Below, in pieces: positions 33,355 through 41,929 of a stretch of DNA of 64,000 nucleotides (position 1 is the first letter of the stretch; each line of letters opens with the position of its first letter). The stretch lies in NCBI RefSeq assembly GCF_050563545.1, contig NZ_JBNXUM010000032.1, forward strand, positions 14,317 through 78,316. Reading direction: 5' to 3'. The notes under the pieces are model-generated. The model was given only the letters and a program-made list of their open reading frames with translations, made no database searches and was not told the origin of the DNA. A program made the translations under genes and the position numbers. This stretch comes from Falsiroseomonas sp050563545. Lineage in GTDB: Bacteria; Pseudomonadota; Alphaproteobacteria; Acetobacterales; Acetobacteraceae.

Positions 33355-34584
33355 TCAGGCGGCCTGCCGCCCCGCGGCCTGTTCCTCCGCGATCAGCTTC
33401 AGCCATCCGTCGCGGCTCTGGGGCAGCTTGCGGCTCAGGATCTGCTCGGCGACCAGGGTGCGCAGCACCTGGGCGGTGCCGCCGGCGATCGCGAACATCC
33501 GGGCGTCGCGGAGGTAGCGCTCGACCGGGTTGTCCTTGGAATACCCGGCCGCGCCCCATACCTGAAGCGCATCGTTGGTGACCCGGATCGCCATCTCCGA
33601 GGCGAAGACCTTGGCCTGGGCGGCTGCCAGACGGTCCGGGAAGCCCGCCGGGCCGGCGCTGCGCGCGGCGCGATGGATCAGGGCGCGGGCGGCCTCCACG
33701 CCGATCGACATGTCGGCCAGAATCCAGCCCAGCCCCTGGAACTCCGCGATCGCGCGGCCGAACTGCCGGCGCGACTGCGCGCGCGAGACCGCATGGTCCA
33801 GCGCGCCGGCAGCCAGGCCCATCGCCACCGTCGCGGCGCCCACGCGCTGCGCGTTGTAGGCGTCGATCAGCCGCCCGAAGCCGCGCGCGAAGCCGCCTGG
33901 CGCCCGCAGCACCATCGCATCCGGCACTTCCAGGCCGTGAAACTCCAGCTCCGTCTCCGGCATGCCGCAAAGGCCGAGCGAGGGGATGCGCCGCTTCACC
34001 ACCAGCCCCGCCGGGTCGCCATCCCCGTTGCGCACCACGATGAAGCCGCCGATGCCCTTGAACTCGCCGTCCTCGATCGCGCGGGCGAAGATCAGGTGCA
34101 GGCGCGACACGCCGCCGCCGGTGATCCACGTCTTGGCGCCGTCGATCACCCAGGACGATCCCCGCCGCACCGCGGTGCTCTTCATCTCGGTCGCGGCCGA
34201 ACCGGCCTCGGGCTCGGTGATGCAGATCGCGGGCTTGTCGCCGGCCAGCACGATGCCGGCCGCGAGCTTGCGCTGGACGTCCGTGCCATAGGCCATGATG
34301 GCGCCGAGCGCGCCCATGTTGGCCTCTACCGCGATGCGGCCGCAGACCGCGCAGGAGCGCGCGAATTCCTCGATCACCATGACGGCGTCGAGCACCGACC
34401 CGCCCGGCCCGCCCCATTCCTTCGGGATGGTCAGGCCCAGGAAGCCGGCCTCGGTCATCTTCCGCACCATCGGCCAGGGATACTCGCCGCTGCGGTCGGT
34501 CTCGGCCGCCTGCGCTGCGGCGTCCTGCGCAAGCTCGCGCGCGCGGTCGAGCAGCCGGGCCTGATCCTGGGTGAGCGGGATCAC
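33355..34584 (-). CDS. Acyl-CoA dehydrogenase-fold protein, probable 3-sulfinopropionyl-CoA desulfinase
   Basis: This is a 409-residue FAD protein with the full acyl-CoA dehydrogenase fold (AICITEPEAGSAATEM and WITGGGVSRLH for FAD, RRQFGRAIAEFQGL helix, NPVERYLRDARMF). Both known positions for the catalytic Glu are changed: Gln246 in DAYNAQRVGAA, and Gly368 in IAGGTAQVLR where EGT is usual. In the characterised desulfinase of Advenella mimigardefordensis the same two positions are Gln246 and Gly366, and Arg84 is essential; Arg83 here (CGRIAVEANMG) fits. Such an enzyme removes sulfite from 3-sulfinopropionyl-CoA. The start is GTG at 34584, overlapping the DUF533 stop. Fold certain, substrate inferred. 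Confidence 0.8.
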   Translation of the reverse strand: MIPLTQDQARLLDRARELAQDAAAQAAETDRSGEYPWPMVRKMTEAGFLGLTIPKEWGGPGGSVLDAVMVIEEFARSCAVCGRIAVEANMGALGAIMAYGTDVQRKLAAGIVLAGDKPAICITEPEAGSAATEMKSTAVRRGSSWVIDGAKTWITGGGVSRLHLIFARAIEDGEFKGIGGFIVVRNGDGDPAGLVVKRRIPSLGLCGMPETELEFHGLEVPDAMVLRAPGGFARGFGRLIDAYNAQRVGAATVAMGLAAGALDHAVSRAQSRRQFGRAIAEFQGLGWILADMSIGVEAARALIHRAARSAGPAGFPDRLAAAQAKVFASEMAIRVTNDALQVWGAAGYSKDNPVERYLRDARMFAIAGGTAQVLRTLVAEQILSRKLPQSRDGWLKLIAEEQAAGRQAA

Positions 34585-35252
34585 GTGAGGCGGGCCTCGA
34601 TCGCCGCGGCGGCGGCCTTGTCCAGCCTCAGGGCAGCGGCGAAGCGGTCGAGCCAGGCGCGCTCCGCCGCGCTCACCGCGCCGGCGCCGGCGAAAGCGGC
34701 GGCGTAGAGCCGGGCCTTGAGCATGGGATCTTGGGCCTCCCTCGCCAGCGCCTCCGGCTCCAGCGGGCGGTCGAAATCGGCCAGGACGAAGTCGCGCTCC
34801 TGCGCGGAGAGCCCGGCGGCGTCGAGCTGCGCGGCGATGGCGCGGCGCTCCGCTTCATCCACGCCGCCATCGGCCTTCGCCGCGGCGATCATGGCGCGGA
34901 CCATGAGAAGCGCCTCGGCCTCCTCGGCCGCGGGGCCCTCGGGGGGTGGCGCGGCAGGCGGCGGCGGGTTCGGGACACGCCAGGGCGAGGCGCCGGTCTC
35001 CGGCAGGCGTGAAGGCGGCGCAGGGGCGCGCGGCGCCGGACGCGGCGGCGGGGGGGAAGGCGCCGGCGCGGACTGGCTGCTGCGGCTCATCCATTCCGCC
35101 AGCGCGCCAGCGGCCAGGGCCCCGATCGCGCGGGCGGCGCGCGCCTCGGTGCTGCGGCCGGTCAGGATGGAAGCGGGCGAGGTCCTGCGCCGGCGCCGCG
35201 GCGGCTGCGCGGCACCGCCCAGCAGGGCGCCCAGCACTCGGTTCAGGTCCAT
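34581..35252 (-). CDS. DUF533 / TerB-like protein with Pro-rich linker
   Basis: This is a 223-residue protein. Residues 1-60 contain a Gly/Ala-rich possible membrane-associating stretch (IGALAAGALAEWMS). Residues 65-115 are a Pro/Ala linker. Residues 118-223 form an acidic helical TerB-like domain (LLMVRAMIAAAKADGGVDEAE, then AWLDRFAAALRLDKAAA) with Asp residues that could bind metal. This order is that of DUF533 inner-membrane proteins, whose role is unknown. Its TGA overlaps the GTG of the desulfinase-like gene, so the two are co-translated. The Ala-rich composition makes fine homology calls hard. Confidence 0.75.
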   Translation of the reverse strand: MDLNRVLGALLGGAAQPPRRRRRTSPASILTGRSTEARAARAIGALAAGALAEWMSRSSQSAPAPSPPPPRPAPRAPAPPSRLPETGASPWRVPNPPPPAAPPPEGPAAEEAEALLMVRAMIAAAKADGGVDEAERRAIAAQLDAAGLSAQERDFVLADFDRPLEPEALAREAQDPMLKARLYAAAFAGAGAVSAAERAWLDRFAAALRLDKAAAAAIEARLT

Positions 35253-35304
35253 GCCGTTCCTCCGACCCCTGCCACCTACCGCCTGCGGGCGTCCGGGGGA
35301 AGCA

Positions 35305-37824
35305 TCAGCGGCGCAGCAGGCCGCGCAGGAGGTCGTTGATCTGCGGCTGGCGTTGCTGCTGCTGCTGCTGCTGCTGGGGTGTCGGGGGCGGCGCGGGGGC
35401 GGGGGGCTGGGCCGGCGCCGGGCCTGCCCGGCCGCCGCGCGCCGCCGCCAGTCCCGCGGAGCAGCCCGGCAGCGGCTCCGGCCGGTTGCCGCCCCGGCCC
35501 AGCGCGCCGAGCAACGCCCCGACATCCCCGCCAAGACGCTCGCCGAGCGCGCCCACGGCCTCGCCGAGATTCTGCGCCTGGATGCCGCGATAGGACGGCG
35601 CCGCGAGCGTCCCGCCGAGATCGGCCGCGACGCGGATCACCGCCCCGGCGGCGCGGACATCGTGCAGCAGCCGCAGCGCGATGGCCTCCGTCCCGAGGTT
35701 GACGGTACCGCTGCCCGCGACCTTGGCGGCCGGCGCATCCGCCAGCAGCGTGCCGATCCTGAGCACGCCGCCCTCCGCCTCGCCGCGGAAAGCGACGCAG
35801 TCCACCGGCAGGCGCCGGGGGATCGGCGGCAGGACGGGCACGCGTTCCCGCAGCGACTGGCCGACCGGGCCGGTCAGCGCGGGCTCGACCGTCGCCTCCT
35901 CCATGGCGAGGGCGAGATGCCCGGCCAGGCTGCCCGCGACGGCGCGCAGCCCGGTGCCCTGCCCGCCGAGGTCGAGGTCGAGTTCGGCCTGGCCGCTTAC
36001 CATCACCGGCCGCCCCAGCGCCCGTTGCAGCGCCGCGAGGTCGAGCCCCGGCGAGCGCGCGATGAGGCGCAGCGCCGGCGTCGCCGCCGCGGCATCGGCC
36101 GACAACTCGCCTTCCAGCCGCCCGCCCGGACCCGACAGGCGGAAAGGGGCGATCCGCCCTTGCCCCGCCTGCAGCGAGACCTTGGCCGCGATGTCGCGCC
36201 AGCCCGCGCCCCCGGCCTGCATCGCCGCCACCGAGAGGTCGAGGTCCACATCACCGCTGCGCAGCGCGCCGACCGGGATGGGCAGGTCGGGGATCACACG
36301 GCCATCGCCGGACGCGGCGGGCGTGGACCCTGGCGGCGTTGCCGCACCCGCCGGGGGGGGCGCCGCGCTGGGCGCCGGGGCTGGTGATGCCGCGGCGGCA
36401 CGGATCGCATCCAGGTCGAGCGTCGCGACGGCGAGCCGGCCCGACAGGCCCGGTCGCTCGCCGATCACGACGGTCAACTCGCCCGCGGCTTCCGCCACCG
36501 GCGAGGCCAGCGTCAGGCCGCGCAGCAGCACCCCGCCCTCGAAGCCCGGCGTGCGCTCGGCGATCCGGGCGGCGGCGGCAATGTCGCGGATCGCCGGCAG
36601 CTGCGCCCCCGCCAGCGCCGACAGCGCCGCCAGGTCCGGGACGCGCAGCGCCAGGGCAAGGTCCACGCCGGCCATGGCGGCGAGGTCGCGGATCGCGCCG
36701 TTCAGCGTGGCTTCCGCCCCCGCCGCGGCGACGCGCAGCTCGACCGGCAGCGGCCCCGGCGCACGGCCAAGCAGCATTGCGGGCGTGCCGAGCGTGCCGG
36801 CGAGCTCGATGCCGGTGCCGCCGAGGCTCGCCTGGCCGGCGAGCGTGAGCGGCGCGTCGAGCCGCGGCGCCGTCGCCTCGAAGCGCGCCAGCGCGAGGCC
36901 GGGACGCAGCGCCGCGAGGTCGGTCGCGCCGACGCGCAGCGCGACGGCCTCGGCAGTGCGGATCTCGCCACCCGTCCCGGCGAGCGTCGCGGCGGCCGAG
37001 ACATCGTGCAGCGGCGGCAGCGGCGCGTCCGGCAGCAGCGGCGCGAGGCGCATCAGGTCGGGCAGCCGCGCTTCGGCCTGCACCGTCCAATCCGTGCCAT
37101 CGAGCCTGCCCCTGGCGCGCGCCTCGCCGCCGCCAAGCCGCAGCACCGCATCGAAGGGAAAGGGACCGCGGCCGAAGGCGGACAGCGCGCCGAGCGTCGC
37201 CTGGACGCGGGCTTCCTCGTTCGCCAGCACGAGGCGCGCATCCAGCGTCGTCGGGCCGGCCAGCGGCGCGGATGCCTGCAGCGCGGGGATGCCGATCGTC
37301 TCGGTGCGCGCGCCGCGCCAGGTGACGCGGCCTTCGGTGACGGTCAGCGCGCCGAGCGACAGCTCCATCGGCCGGCGCGGCGCGGCGGGCCGGGACGGCG
37401 CGCCGGCAGGTTGCTGCTCCGGCGGCGCGAACACCCAGTTGCCGCGGCCCTGCGCGTCGGTCTCGAGCAGCAGGTCGGGCGCCTCCAACTCGACACGTGC
37501 AAGCTCGATCCGGCCGGAGAGCAGGGGGAGAAGCGCGGCCTGCACCTCGACGCGGCGGGCGGTCAGCATCTCGGGCCGGCTGCCGCCGGGCGCATTGGCC
37601 AGCGCGACGTCCTTCAGCACCAGCGTCGGCCGGAGCGACAGGCCGAGCGAGACGTCGCCGAGCGAGAGCCGCCGCCCTGTCGCGCCTTCCACCGCCGCGA
37701 CCAGGCGCGGGCGGATCGTGTCGGGGTTCACCAGCACGCGCGTCGCGACGAAGGCGGCGAGCGGGAGCGCCACGACGATCGCGAGGAGGATCCAGGGCCA
37801 GCGGCGGCGGCGCGATGCGGTCAT
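35305..37824 (-). CDS. AsmA family protein
   Basis: This is an 839-residue AsmA-like protein, a bridge-type envelope protein thought to help move or place lipids between membranes. An N-terminal membrane anchor (WPWILLAIVVALPLAAFVATRVL) leads into a periplasmic AsmA domain (INPDTIRP-like start, TGRRLSLGDVSLGLSLRPTL). Long beta-strand repeats follow, and an AsmA_2 region near residues 560-760 ends in PSYRGIQAQNLGEAVG. The C-terminal tail is Pro/Ala/Gln-rich with eight consecutive Gln coded by a CAG run. It is 52 bases upstream of the DUF533 gene on the same strand. Confidence 0.87.
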   Translation of the reverse strand: MTASRRRRWPWILLAIVVALPLAAFVATRVLVNPDTIRPRLVAAVEGATGRRLSLGDVSLGLSLRPTLVLKDVALANAPGGSRPEMLTARRVEVQAALLPLLSGRIELARVELEAPDLLLETDAQGRGNWVFAPPEQQPAGAPSRPAAPRRPMELSLGALTVTEGRVTWRGARTETIGIPALQASAPLAGPTTLDARLVLANEEARVQATLGALSAFGRGPFPFDAVLRLGGGEARARGRLDGTDWTVQAEARLPDLMRLAPLLPDAPLPPLHDVSAAATLAGTGGEIRTAEAVALRVGATDLAALRPGLALARFEATAPRLDAPLTLAGQASLGGTGIELAGTLGTPAMLLGRAPGPLPVELRVAAAGAEATLNGAIRDLAAMAGVDLALALRVPDLAALSALAGAQLPAIRDIAAAARIAERTPGFEGGVLLRGLTLASPVAEAAGELTVVIGERPGLSGRLAVATLDLDAIRAAAASPAPAPSAAPPPAGAATPPGSTPAASGDGRVIPDLPIPVGALRSGDVDLDLSVAAMQAGGAGWRDIAAKVSLQAGQGRIAPFRLSGPGGRLEGELSADAAAATPALRLIARSPGLDLAALQRALGRPVMVSGQAELDLDLGGQGTGLRAVAGSLAGHLALAMEEATVEPALTGPVGQSLRERVPVLPPIPRRLPVDCVAFRGEAEGGVLRIGTLLADAPAAKVAGSGTVNLGTEAIALRLLHDVRAAGAVIRVAADLGGTLAAPSYRGIQAQNLGEAVGALGERLGGDVGALLGALGRGGNRPEPLPGCSAGLAAARGGRAGPAPAQPPAPAPPPTPQQQQQQQQRQPQINDLLRGLLRR
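35353..35376. repeat. Trinucleotide repeat (TTG then seven CTG) coding poly-Gln in the AsmA tail
   Basis: On the plus strand one TTG and seven CTG units give eight Gln codons in the Gln-rich C-terminal tail of the AsmA protein. Copy number could vary by slippage without changing the frame, so only tail length would change. Confidence 0.85.
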
Positions 37825-37848
37825 GTCCGTCCAGAACGCGGAAGGGGA

Positions 37849-38829
37849 TTACTGGCTGCGGCGGGGCTTGGGCGTGCGGGGGGCCTCGAAGCCGAAGAAG
37901 GCGAAGGTTTCCTTCATGTGCGGCGGCAGCGGGGCCGCGACCTCCAGCGTGCCGCCCGCGGGATGCGGCAGCTTCAGCGCCCGCGCATGCAGGTGGAGCG
38001 CCCCCGGCAGGCCGTCCATGTGGGCGGCGGCGCCGCCGTACTTCCCGTCGGCGAGGATCGGGCAGCCCAGCGCCTCGGCGCAGTGGACGCGAAGCTGGTG
38101 GGTGCGGCCGGTGATGGGCTTGAGTTCCAGCCAGGCCGCACGGCGGCGCACGGCATCCAGCGTCGCGAAATCGGTCACGGCCCGCGCGGCTTCCCGGTCG
38201 CCGGGTTCGGCGGCGGCGGTGCGCTCGCCGCGCGGGCCGCCCTGCTTCACCAGGGGCAGGTCGATGCGGCCGGCGGGCGGCGTGGGCTGGCCGACCACGA
38301 CGGCCCAGTAGATCTTCTCGACGTCACGCCCACGGAAGGCGGCGGCGAGCTTCGCGGCGGCAGGCGCCGTCCGCGCCAGCACCAGGACGCCGGAGGTGTC
38401 CTTGTCCAGCCGATGCACGAGGCGCGGCCGCTCCGCCGCGTCGAAGCGCAGCGCGTCCAGCATGCCGTCGAGGTGCTTGCCGATGTTCGGCCCGCCCTGC
38501 ACGGGCAGCCCATGCGCCTTGTCCAGCACCAGCACGTCCCTGTCGCGATGGATCACCATCGCCTCCAGCAACTTCCGGTCGCGCTCGTCCACGGCCTTGG
38601 CCGCGCGAGGCGCGGGCGGCGGCGCATCGGGCAGCGGCGGGATGCGGATCTCCTGGCCGGCGAGGAGGCGGGTATTCGCCTCCACGCGCCTGCCGTCCAC
38701 GCGCACCTGGCCTGTGCGCAGCATCTTCTGCAGCGCCCCCTGCGTCAGGGCGGGGTAATGGCGGCGGAACCAGCGGTCGAGGCGCGTGTCGCCTTCCTCG
38801 GCGCCGACCTTGCGGGTCTGAACGGACAT
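37849..38829 (-). CDS. RluC/RluD-type 23S rRNA pseudouridine synthase
   Basis: This is a 326-residue enzyme that isomerises uridines in 23S rRNA. An S4-like RNA-binding domain sits at residues 12-65 (TRLDRWFRRHYPALTQGALQK). The catalytic motif HRLDKDTSGVLVLA near residue 140 holds the Asp. The KPITGRTHQLRVHCAEALG and CPILADGKYGG segments are also conserved. The RluC pattern fits best, but RluC and RluD cannot be told apart safely here. It is 24 bases upstream of the AsmA gene, on the same strand. Confidence 0.92.
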   Translation of the reverse strand: MSVQTRKVGAEEGDTRLDRWFRRHYPALTQGALQKMLRTGQVRVDGRRVEANTRLLAGQEIRIPPLPDAPPPAPRAAKAVDERDRKLLEAMVIHRDRDVLVLDKAHGLPVQGGPNIGKHLDGMLDALRFDAAERPRLVHRLDKDTSGVLVLARTAPAAAKLAAAFRGRDVEKIYWAVVVGQPTPPAGRIDLPLVKQGGPRGERTAAAEPGDREAARAVTDFATLDAVRRRAAWLELKPITGRTHQLRVHCAEALGCPILADGKYGGAAAHMDGLPGALHLHARALKLPHPAGGTLEVAAPLPPHMKETFAFFGFEAPRTPKPRRSQ

Positions 38830-38878
38830 GGGCGGGAGGTTAGCATGCCTCCCGCCCCGGTCTCACCCTATGCGGGTC

Positions 38879-39247
38879 TCACCCCGTCCGGGCGACCAGC
38901 GCCCTGGCCGCGGCGCAGAGCGCGTCCAGCCCGGTATCCGGCAGGTCGTCCGTCGTGCGCACGAGGTCGAGCAGCATGCGCGGCCGGGTCGGCAGGACGG
39001 GGCGGTAGACCCGTTCTTCCTCCAGTTCCTCGAAGAACCAGCCGGGCTCGACACCGAGCAGCGCGGCGATGGCCGGCAGGCGGGTCGCCGGGATGGCGTT
39101 CAGCCCCGCCTCATACTTGCGGGCCTGGACGGTGGAGATGCCGAGGGCGGAGGCCATCTCGGCGAGCGAAAGGCCGCTCTGGACGCGGCGCTCCCGGACA
39201 CGGCGGCCGACATGGCGGTCGGCGCGGGCGTGCAGCCGAACCGTCAC
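38879..39247 (-). CDS. XRE family transcriptional regulator
   Basis: This is a 122-residue regulator with a helix-turn-helix at residues 16-70 (GRRVRERRVQSGLSLAEMAS, then ALGISTVQARKYEAGLNAIP and IAALLGVEPGWFFEEL). This is the lambda-repressor-like type common in alphaproteobacteria. A 50-residue acidic C-terminal region has no clear ligand domain. The start is GTG at 39247. A perfect inverted repeat lies about 60 bases upstream (39306-39328), consistent with self-regulation. The genes it controls cannot be told; fluC and rarA lie upstream on the same strand and are probably a separate unit. Confidence 0.87.
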   Translation of the reverse strand: MTVRLHARADRHVGRRVRERRVQSGLSLAEMASALGISTVQARKYEAGLNAIPATRLPAIAALLGVEPGWFFEELEEERVYRPVLPTRPRMLLDLVRTTDDLPDTGLDALCAAARALVARTG

Positions 39248-39305
39248 GGCGGATCGCCGCCGATGGGGGTCGGACGGGGGGTGAGGCGATGTGTCATGCA
39301 GGTAC

Positions 39306-39328
39306 GGTCCCTCTGCAATGTAGGGACC
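39306..39328 (-). promoter_or_regulatory. Inverted repeat GGTCCCT-N9-AGGGACC upstream of the XRE gene
   Basis: A perfect 7-base inverted repeat with a 9-base spacer lies 59 bases before the GTG of the XRE regulator. On the minus strand the spacer contains TACATT, a possible -10 element, so a bound repressor would block the promoter. The rest of the 192-base gap to fluC shows no gene and no fluoride riboswitch pattern. Confidence 0.45.
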
Positions 39329-39439
39329 TCCGGAGGCCGGGGAGTTTCTAGGATTAGGCGGCGCGCCGCGTCCACCCGCCGCGGCCCTTCGTTCCGGTTC
39401 AAAGAGAAGCCGGGCGCGCTTCGCTCCGTGGTTGAATTG

Positions 39440-39808
39440 TTACCGCCGCATCAGGGCGTAGCTGGCGGCGAAGGCCGCCACGCCGAGCGCGACCGAGCCG
39501 ACGACATAGGCCACGGCCACCGCGGGCGAGCGCTCAAACAGCGCGCCGGTCTCGAGGCTGAAGGCCGAAAAGGTGGTGAAGCCGCCGAGGAATCCCGGGA
39601 TCACCAGCAGGCGCAGCGGCCCTTCCAGCTCGAGGCTGGCCGCGACGCCGATCGCCGCGCTGCCCAGGACGTTCACCGCTATCGTGCCCCAGGGAAAGCC
39701 CGCGCCGAGCATCCCGATCGAGGCGAGGGAGACGAGGTAGCGGCAGACCGATCCGGCGGCGCCGCCCAGCGCGACGAGCGCGACGCCGGTCAGGGTGACC
39801 GGGATCAT
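39440..39808 (-). CDS. crcB: Fluoride ion channel FluC/CrcB
   Basis: This is a 122-residue four-helix membrane protein that exports fluoride as a dual-topology dimer. Motifs are GGAAGSVCRYLVS near the N-terminus, PWGTIAVNVLGSAAIG with the pore Asn, and GFLGGFTTFSAFSLE with the two Phe of the ion track. Length is normal. The ATG overlaps the rarA stop (ATGA), so the gene is translated together with rarA. No fluoride riboswitch lies directly before it, which fits its second place in the operon. Confidence 0.95.
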   Translation of the reverse strand: MIPVTLTGVALVALGGAAGSVCRYLVSLASIGMLGAGFPWGTIAVNVLGSAAIGVAASLELEGPLRLLVIPGFLGGFTTFSAFSLETGALFERSPAVAVAYVVGSVALGVAAFAASYALMRR

Positions 39809-41148
39809 CGCTTGCGCGCCTTCTTCGTGCGGATCGCGTCCCATTGCCGCATCCGCTCCGCCACCGCGGCCTCCGCGCCCCGGTCGGTAGGCCGGTAGAA
39901 GCGTCGGCGCTCCATCCCCTCCGGCCAGTAGTTCGCGCCGGAGAAGCCTTCCTCGGCGTCGTGGTCGTATTCGTAGCCCGCGCCGTAGCCGAGCTCGCTC
40001 ATCAGCTTCGTCGGCGCGTTCAGGATGTTCTGCGGCGGCATCAGGCTGCCGGTCTCCTTCGCGGCGCGCATCGCCTCGCCGAAGGCGGCATAGACCGCAT
40101 TGGATTTCGGCGCGGTGGCGAGGTGGACCACAAGCTGCGCGATGGCGAGCTCGCCCTCGGGAGAGCCCAGCCGTTCGTAGGTCTCCCAGGCTGCGACGGC
40201 GAGCGGCAGCGCGCGCGGATCGGCCATGCCGACGTCCTCGGCCGCGAAGCGCGTGAGGCGGCGCGCGAGGTAGCGGGGATCCTCGCCGCCCGTGATCATG
40301 CGCGCGAGCCAGTAGAGCGCCGCGTCGGGATCGCTGCCGCGCATCGACTTGTGCAGGGCCGAGATGAGGTTGAAGTGCTCCTCCCGGTCCTTGTCGTAGA
40401 GCACGGCGCGCCTGGCCAGCAGCGCGGCAAGCGCCGGCGCGTCCAGCGCCTCGCCGCCGGGGGGGATCGCCAGCAGCTGCTCCGCCATGTTGAGGAGGTA
40501 GCGCCCGTCGCCATCGGCCATGGCGCGCAGCGAGGCACGGGCTTCGGCGGTCAGCGGCAGGGCGCGCTCCTCCGTCGCCTCGGCGCGGCCGAGCAGCTTC
40601 TCCAGCGCCGCGTCGTCCAGCCGCCGCAGCACCAGCACCTGGCAGCGCGAGAGCAGCGCGCCGTTCAGCGCGAAGGACGGGTTCTCCGTCGTCGCGCCGA
40701 CCAGCGTGACCGTCCCGTCCTCCACCACCGGCAGGAAGCCGTCCTGCTGGGCGCGGTTGAAGCGGTGGATCTCGTCCACGAAGAGCAGCGTGCCCTTCCC
40801 GTTCCGGCGACGGTTGCGAGCCTCGTCGAAGGCGCGCTTGAGGTCGGCGACGCCGGAGAAGACGGCCGAAAGCGGATGGAAGGAGAGCCCCGCTTCCTCC
40901 GCCAGCAGCCGCGCGATGGTGGTCTTGCCCACCCCCGGCGGCCCCCAGAGGATCAGGGAGGCCAGCGACCCGCGTCCCAGCATCCGCGTCAGGGCGCCTT
41001 CCGGGCCAAGAAGATGGTCCTGGCCGATCACTTCCGCGAGAGCACGCGGGCGCAGCCGGTCGGCGAGCGGGCGCGGCCCGGCGGGCCCGCCGCGCGGCGC
41101 TGCCTCGGCATCACCGAAGAGATCGGGCGATTCACGCGGTTCGGGCAT
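39805..41148 (-). CDS. rarA: Replication-associated recombination protein A (RarA/MgsA), AAA+ ATPase
   Basis: This is a 447-residue clamp-loader-related ATPase that acts at stalled replication forks. Walker A is GPPGVGKTTIA near residue 70, Walker B is LLFVDEIHRFN, and sensor 1 is VGATTENPSFALNGALLSRC. The C-terminal MgsA part holds HFNLISALHKSMRGSDPDAA and YWLARMITGGEDP, then APKSNAVYAAF. The start ATG at 41148 gives MPEPRESPDLFG; the longer frame upstream overlaps the divergent operon. It is co-translated with fluC. Confidence 0.95.
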   Translation of the reverse strand: MPEPRESPDLFGDAEAAPRGGPAGPRPLADRLRPRALAEVIGQDHLLGPEGALTRMLGRGSLASLILWGPPGVGKTTIARLLAEEAGLSFHPLSAVFSGVADLKRAFDEARNRRRNGKGTLLFVDEIHRFNRAQQDGFLPVVEDGTVTLVGATTENPSFALNGALLSRCQVLVLRRLDDAALEKLLGRAEATEERALPLTAEARASLRAMADGDGRYLLNMAEQLLAIPPGGEALDAPALAALLARRAVLYDKDREEHFNLISALHKSMRGSDPDAALYWLARMITGGEDPRYLARRLTRFAAEDVGMADPRALPLAVAAWETYERLGSPEGELAIAQLVVHLATAPKSNAVYAAFGEAMRAAKETGSLMPPQNILNAPTKLMSELGYGAGYEYDHDAEEGFSGANYWPEGMERRRFYRPTDRGAEAAVAERMRQWDAIRTKKARKR

Positions 41149-41204
41149 AGAGCCGAGCGTAGCACGCGGGCGCGCGCCCCCCCATCGGTGCGTCACGACG
41201 CAAC

Positions 41205-41219
41205 TTCCAATGCGTGGAA
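41205..41219. promoter_or_regulatory. Inverted repeat TTCCA-N5-TGGAA upstream of the peroxidase/P450 operon
   Basis: A short perfect inverted repeat sits 61 bases before the first gene of the DyP/P450 operon, in the 132-base gap shared with divergent rarA. It is a possible operator for either direction. No regulator gene is adjacent, and the repeat is short, so chance is not excluded. Confidence 0.3.
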
Positions 41220-41280
41220 TCCGCACGCTACGGTTGCGCCGCCGCGGCGCCCCGCGCCCGGCCAGCGGGGGGCGGACAGC

Positions 41281-41928
41281 ATGTCGAACGTCGCGGGCAA
41301 GGCCTACGGGATGAACGTCATCACCCCGATGCGGCCCTGGAAGACCTGGATCAACCGGCTGCTCTTCATGATCGCGCGGGTGCAGCCGCAGCAGCTCGGC
41401 GGGCTTCTCGGCCTTTCTATCATCCACTTCGCGCGCTGGGTCATCATCCGGCGCGACCAGTGGCCCGACCTCGGCCAGGGCAGGCCGAAGCTGCGGAACG
41501 ACTACATGCTGTTCGTCAGCAACTTCAACGGCACCTGGGACCAGTACATCGACGCATTTTCCGACGGCATCCCGAACGGGCTCGACCTCTTCTGGTACGC
41601 CTCCATCAAGTATCCGGGATCGATCCCGATCACGCCGTTCAAGAACTACATCCGCGCCAACCAGGTGGATTGCGACTACTACTACAACGCGACGCCCGGC
41701 GCGGCGCAGCGCGACATCAAGGCGGCGCTGCGGGTCTGGGCGCAGATCGACCAGCTCGCCGCCGCGCACCAGGTGATGTCGCCCGAGGATTTCGCCCGGG
41801 CCTACACCAAAGCGCTCGTCGAGGTGCAGAACGACCTGCCCTCCGCCGGCCCCGCGCCGGTCGCCAGCAACGACACGCACAATGCCGACATGAACAGGCG
41901 ATCCCTCGTGCTGAAGGGGCGGACGTGA
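41281..41928 (+). CDS. Protein of unknown function, first gene of the DyP/P450 operon
   Basis: This is a 215-residue protein I cannot assign to a named function. It has a moderately hydrophobic stretch around residues 22-56, with HFARWVII at 49-56. Then come MLFVSNFNGTWDQYIDAF at 76-93 and QVDCDYYYNATP at 128-139. The next gene shows the same three blocks in the same order, so the two proteins share a domain. Aromatic and acidic residues are frequent. The start ATG follows a GGGGGGCGGACAGC stretch. It is separated by a single base from the next gene, so it belongs to one operon with the peroxidase and P450. Confidence 0.78.
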   Translation: MSNVAGKAYGMNVITPMRPWKTWINRLLFMIARVQPQQLGGLLGLSIIHFARWVIIRRDQWPDLGQGRPKLRNDYMLFVSNFNGTWDQYIDAFSDGIPNGLDLFWYASIKYPGSIPITPFKNYIRANQVDCDYYYNATPGAAQRDIKAALRVWAQIDQLAAAHQVMSPEDFARAYTKALVEVQNDLPSAGPAPVASNDTHNADMNRRSLVLKGRT

Positions 41929-41929
41929 G

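Noticed and set aside
35681..38311. 876-codon plus-strand frame opposite the AsmA gene
   Set aside because: It has Ser/Arg/Pro-rich composition with no domain, and the opposite strand encodes a recognisable AsmA protein with a membrane anchor.
39248..39439. Possible fluoride riboswitch near crcB
   Set aside because: This gap lies downstream of crcB, which is second in an operon with rarA. The conserved pattern of the fluoride riboswitch is not present here or before rarA.
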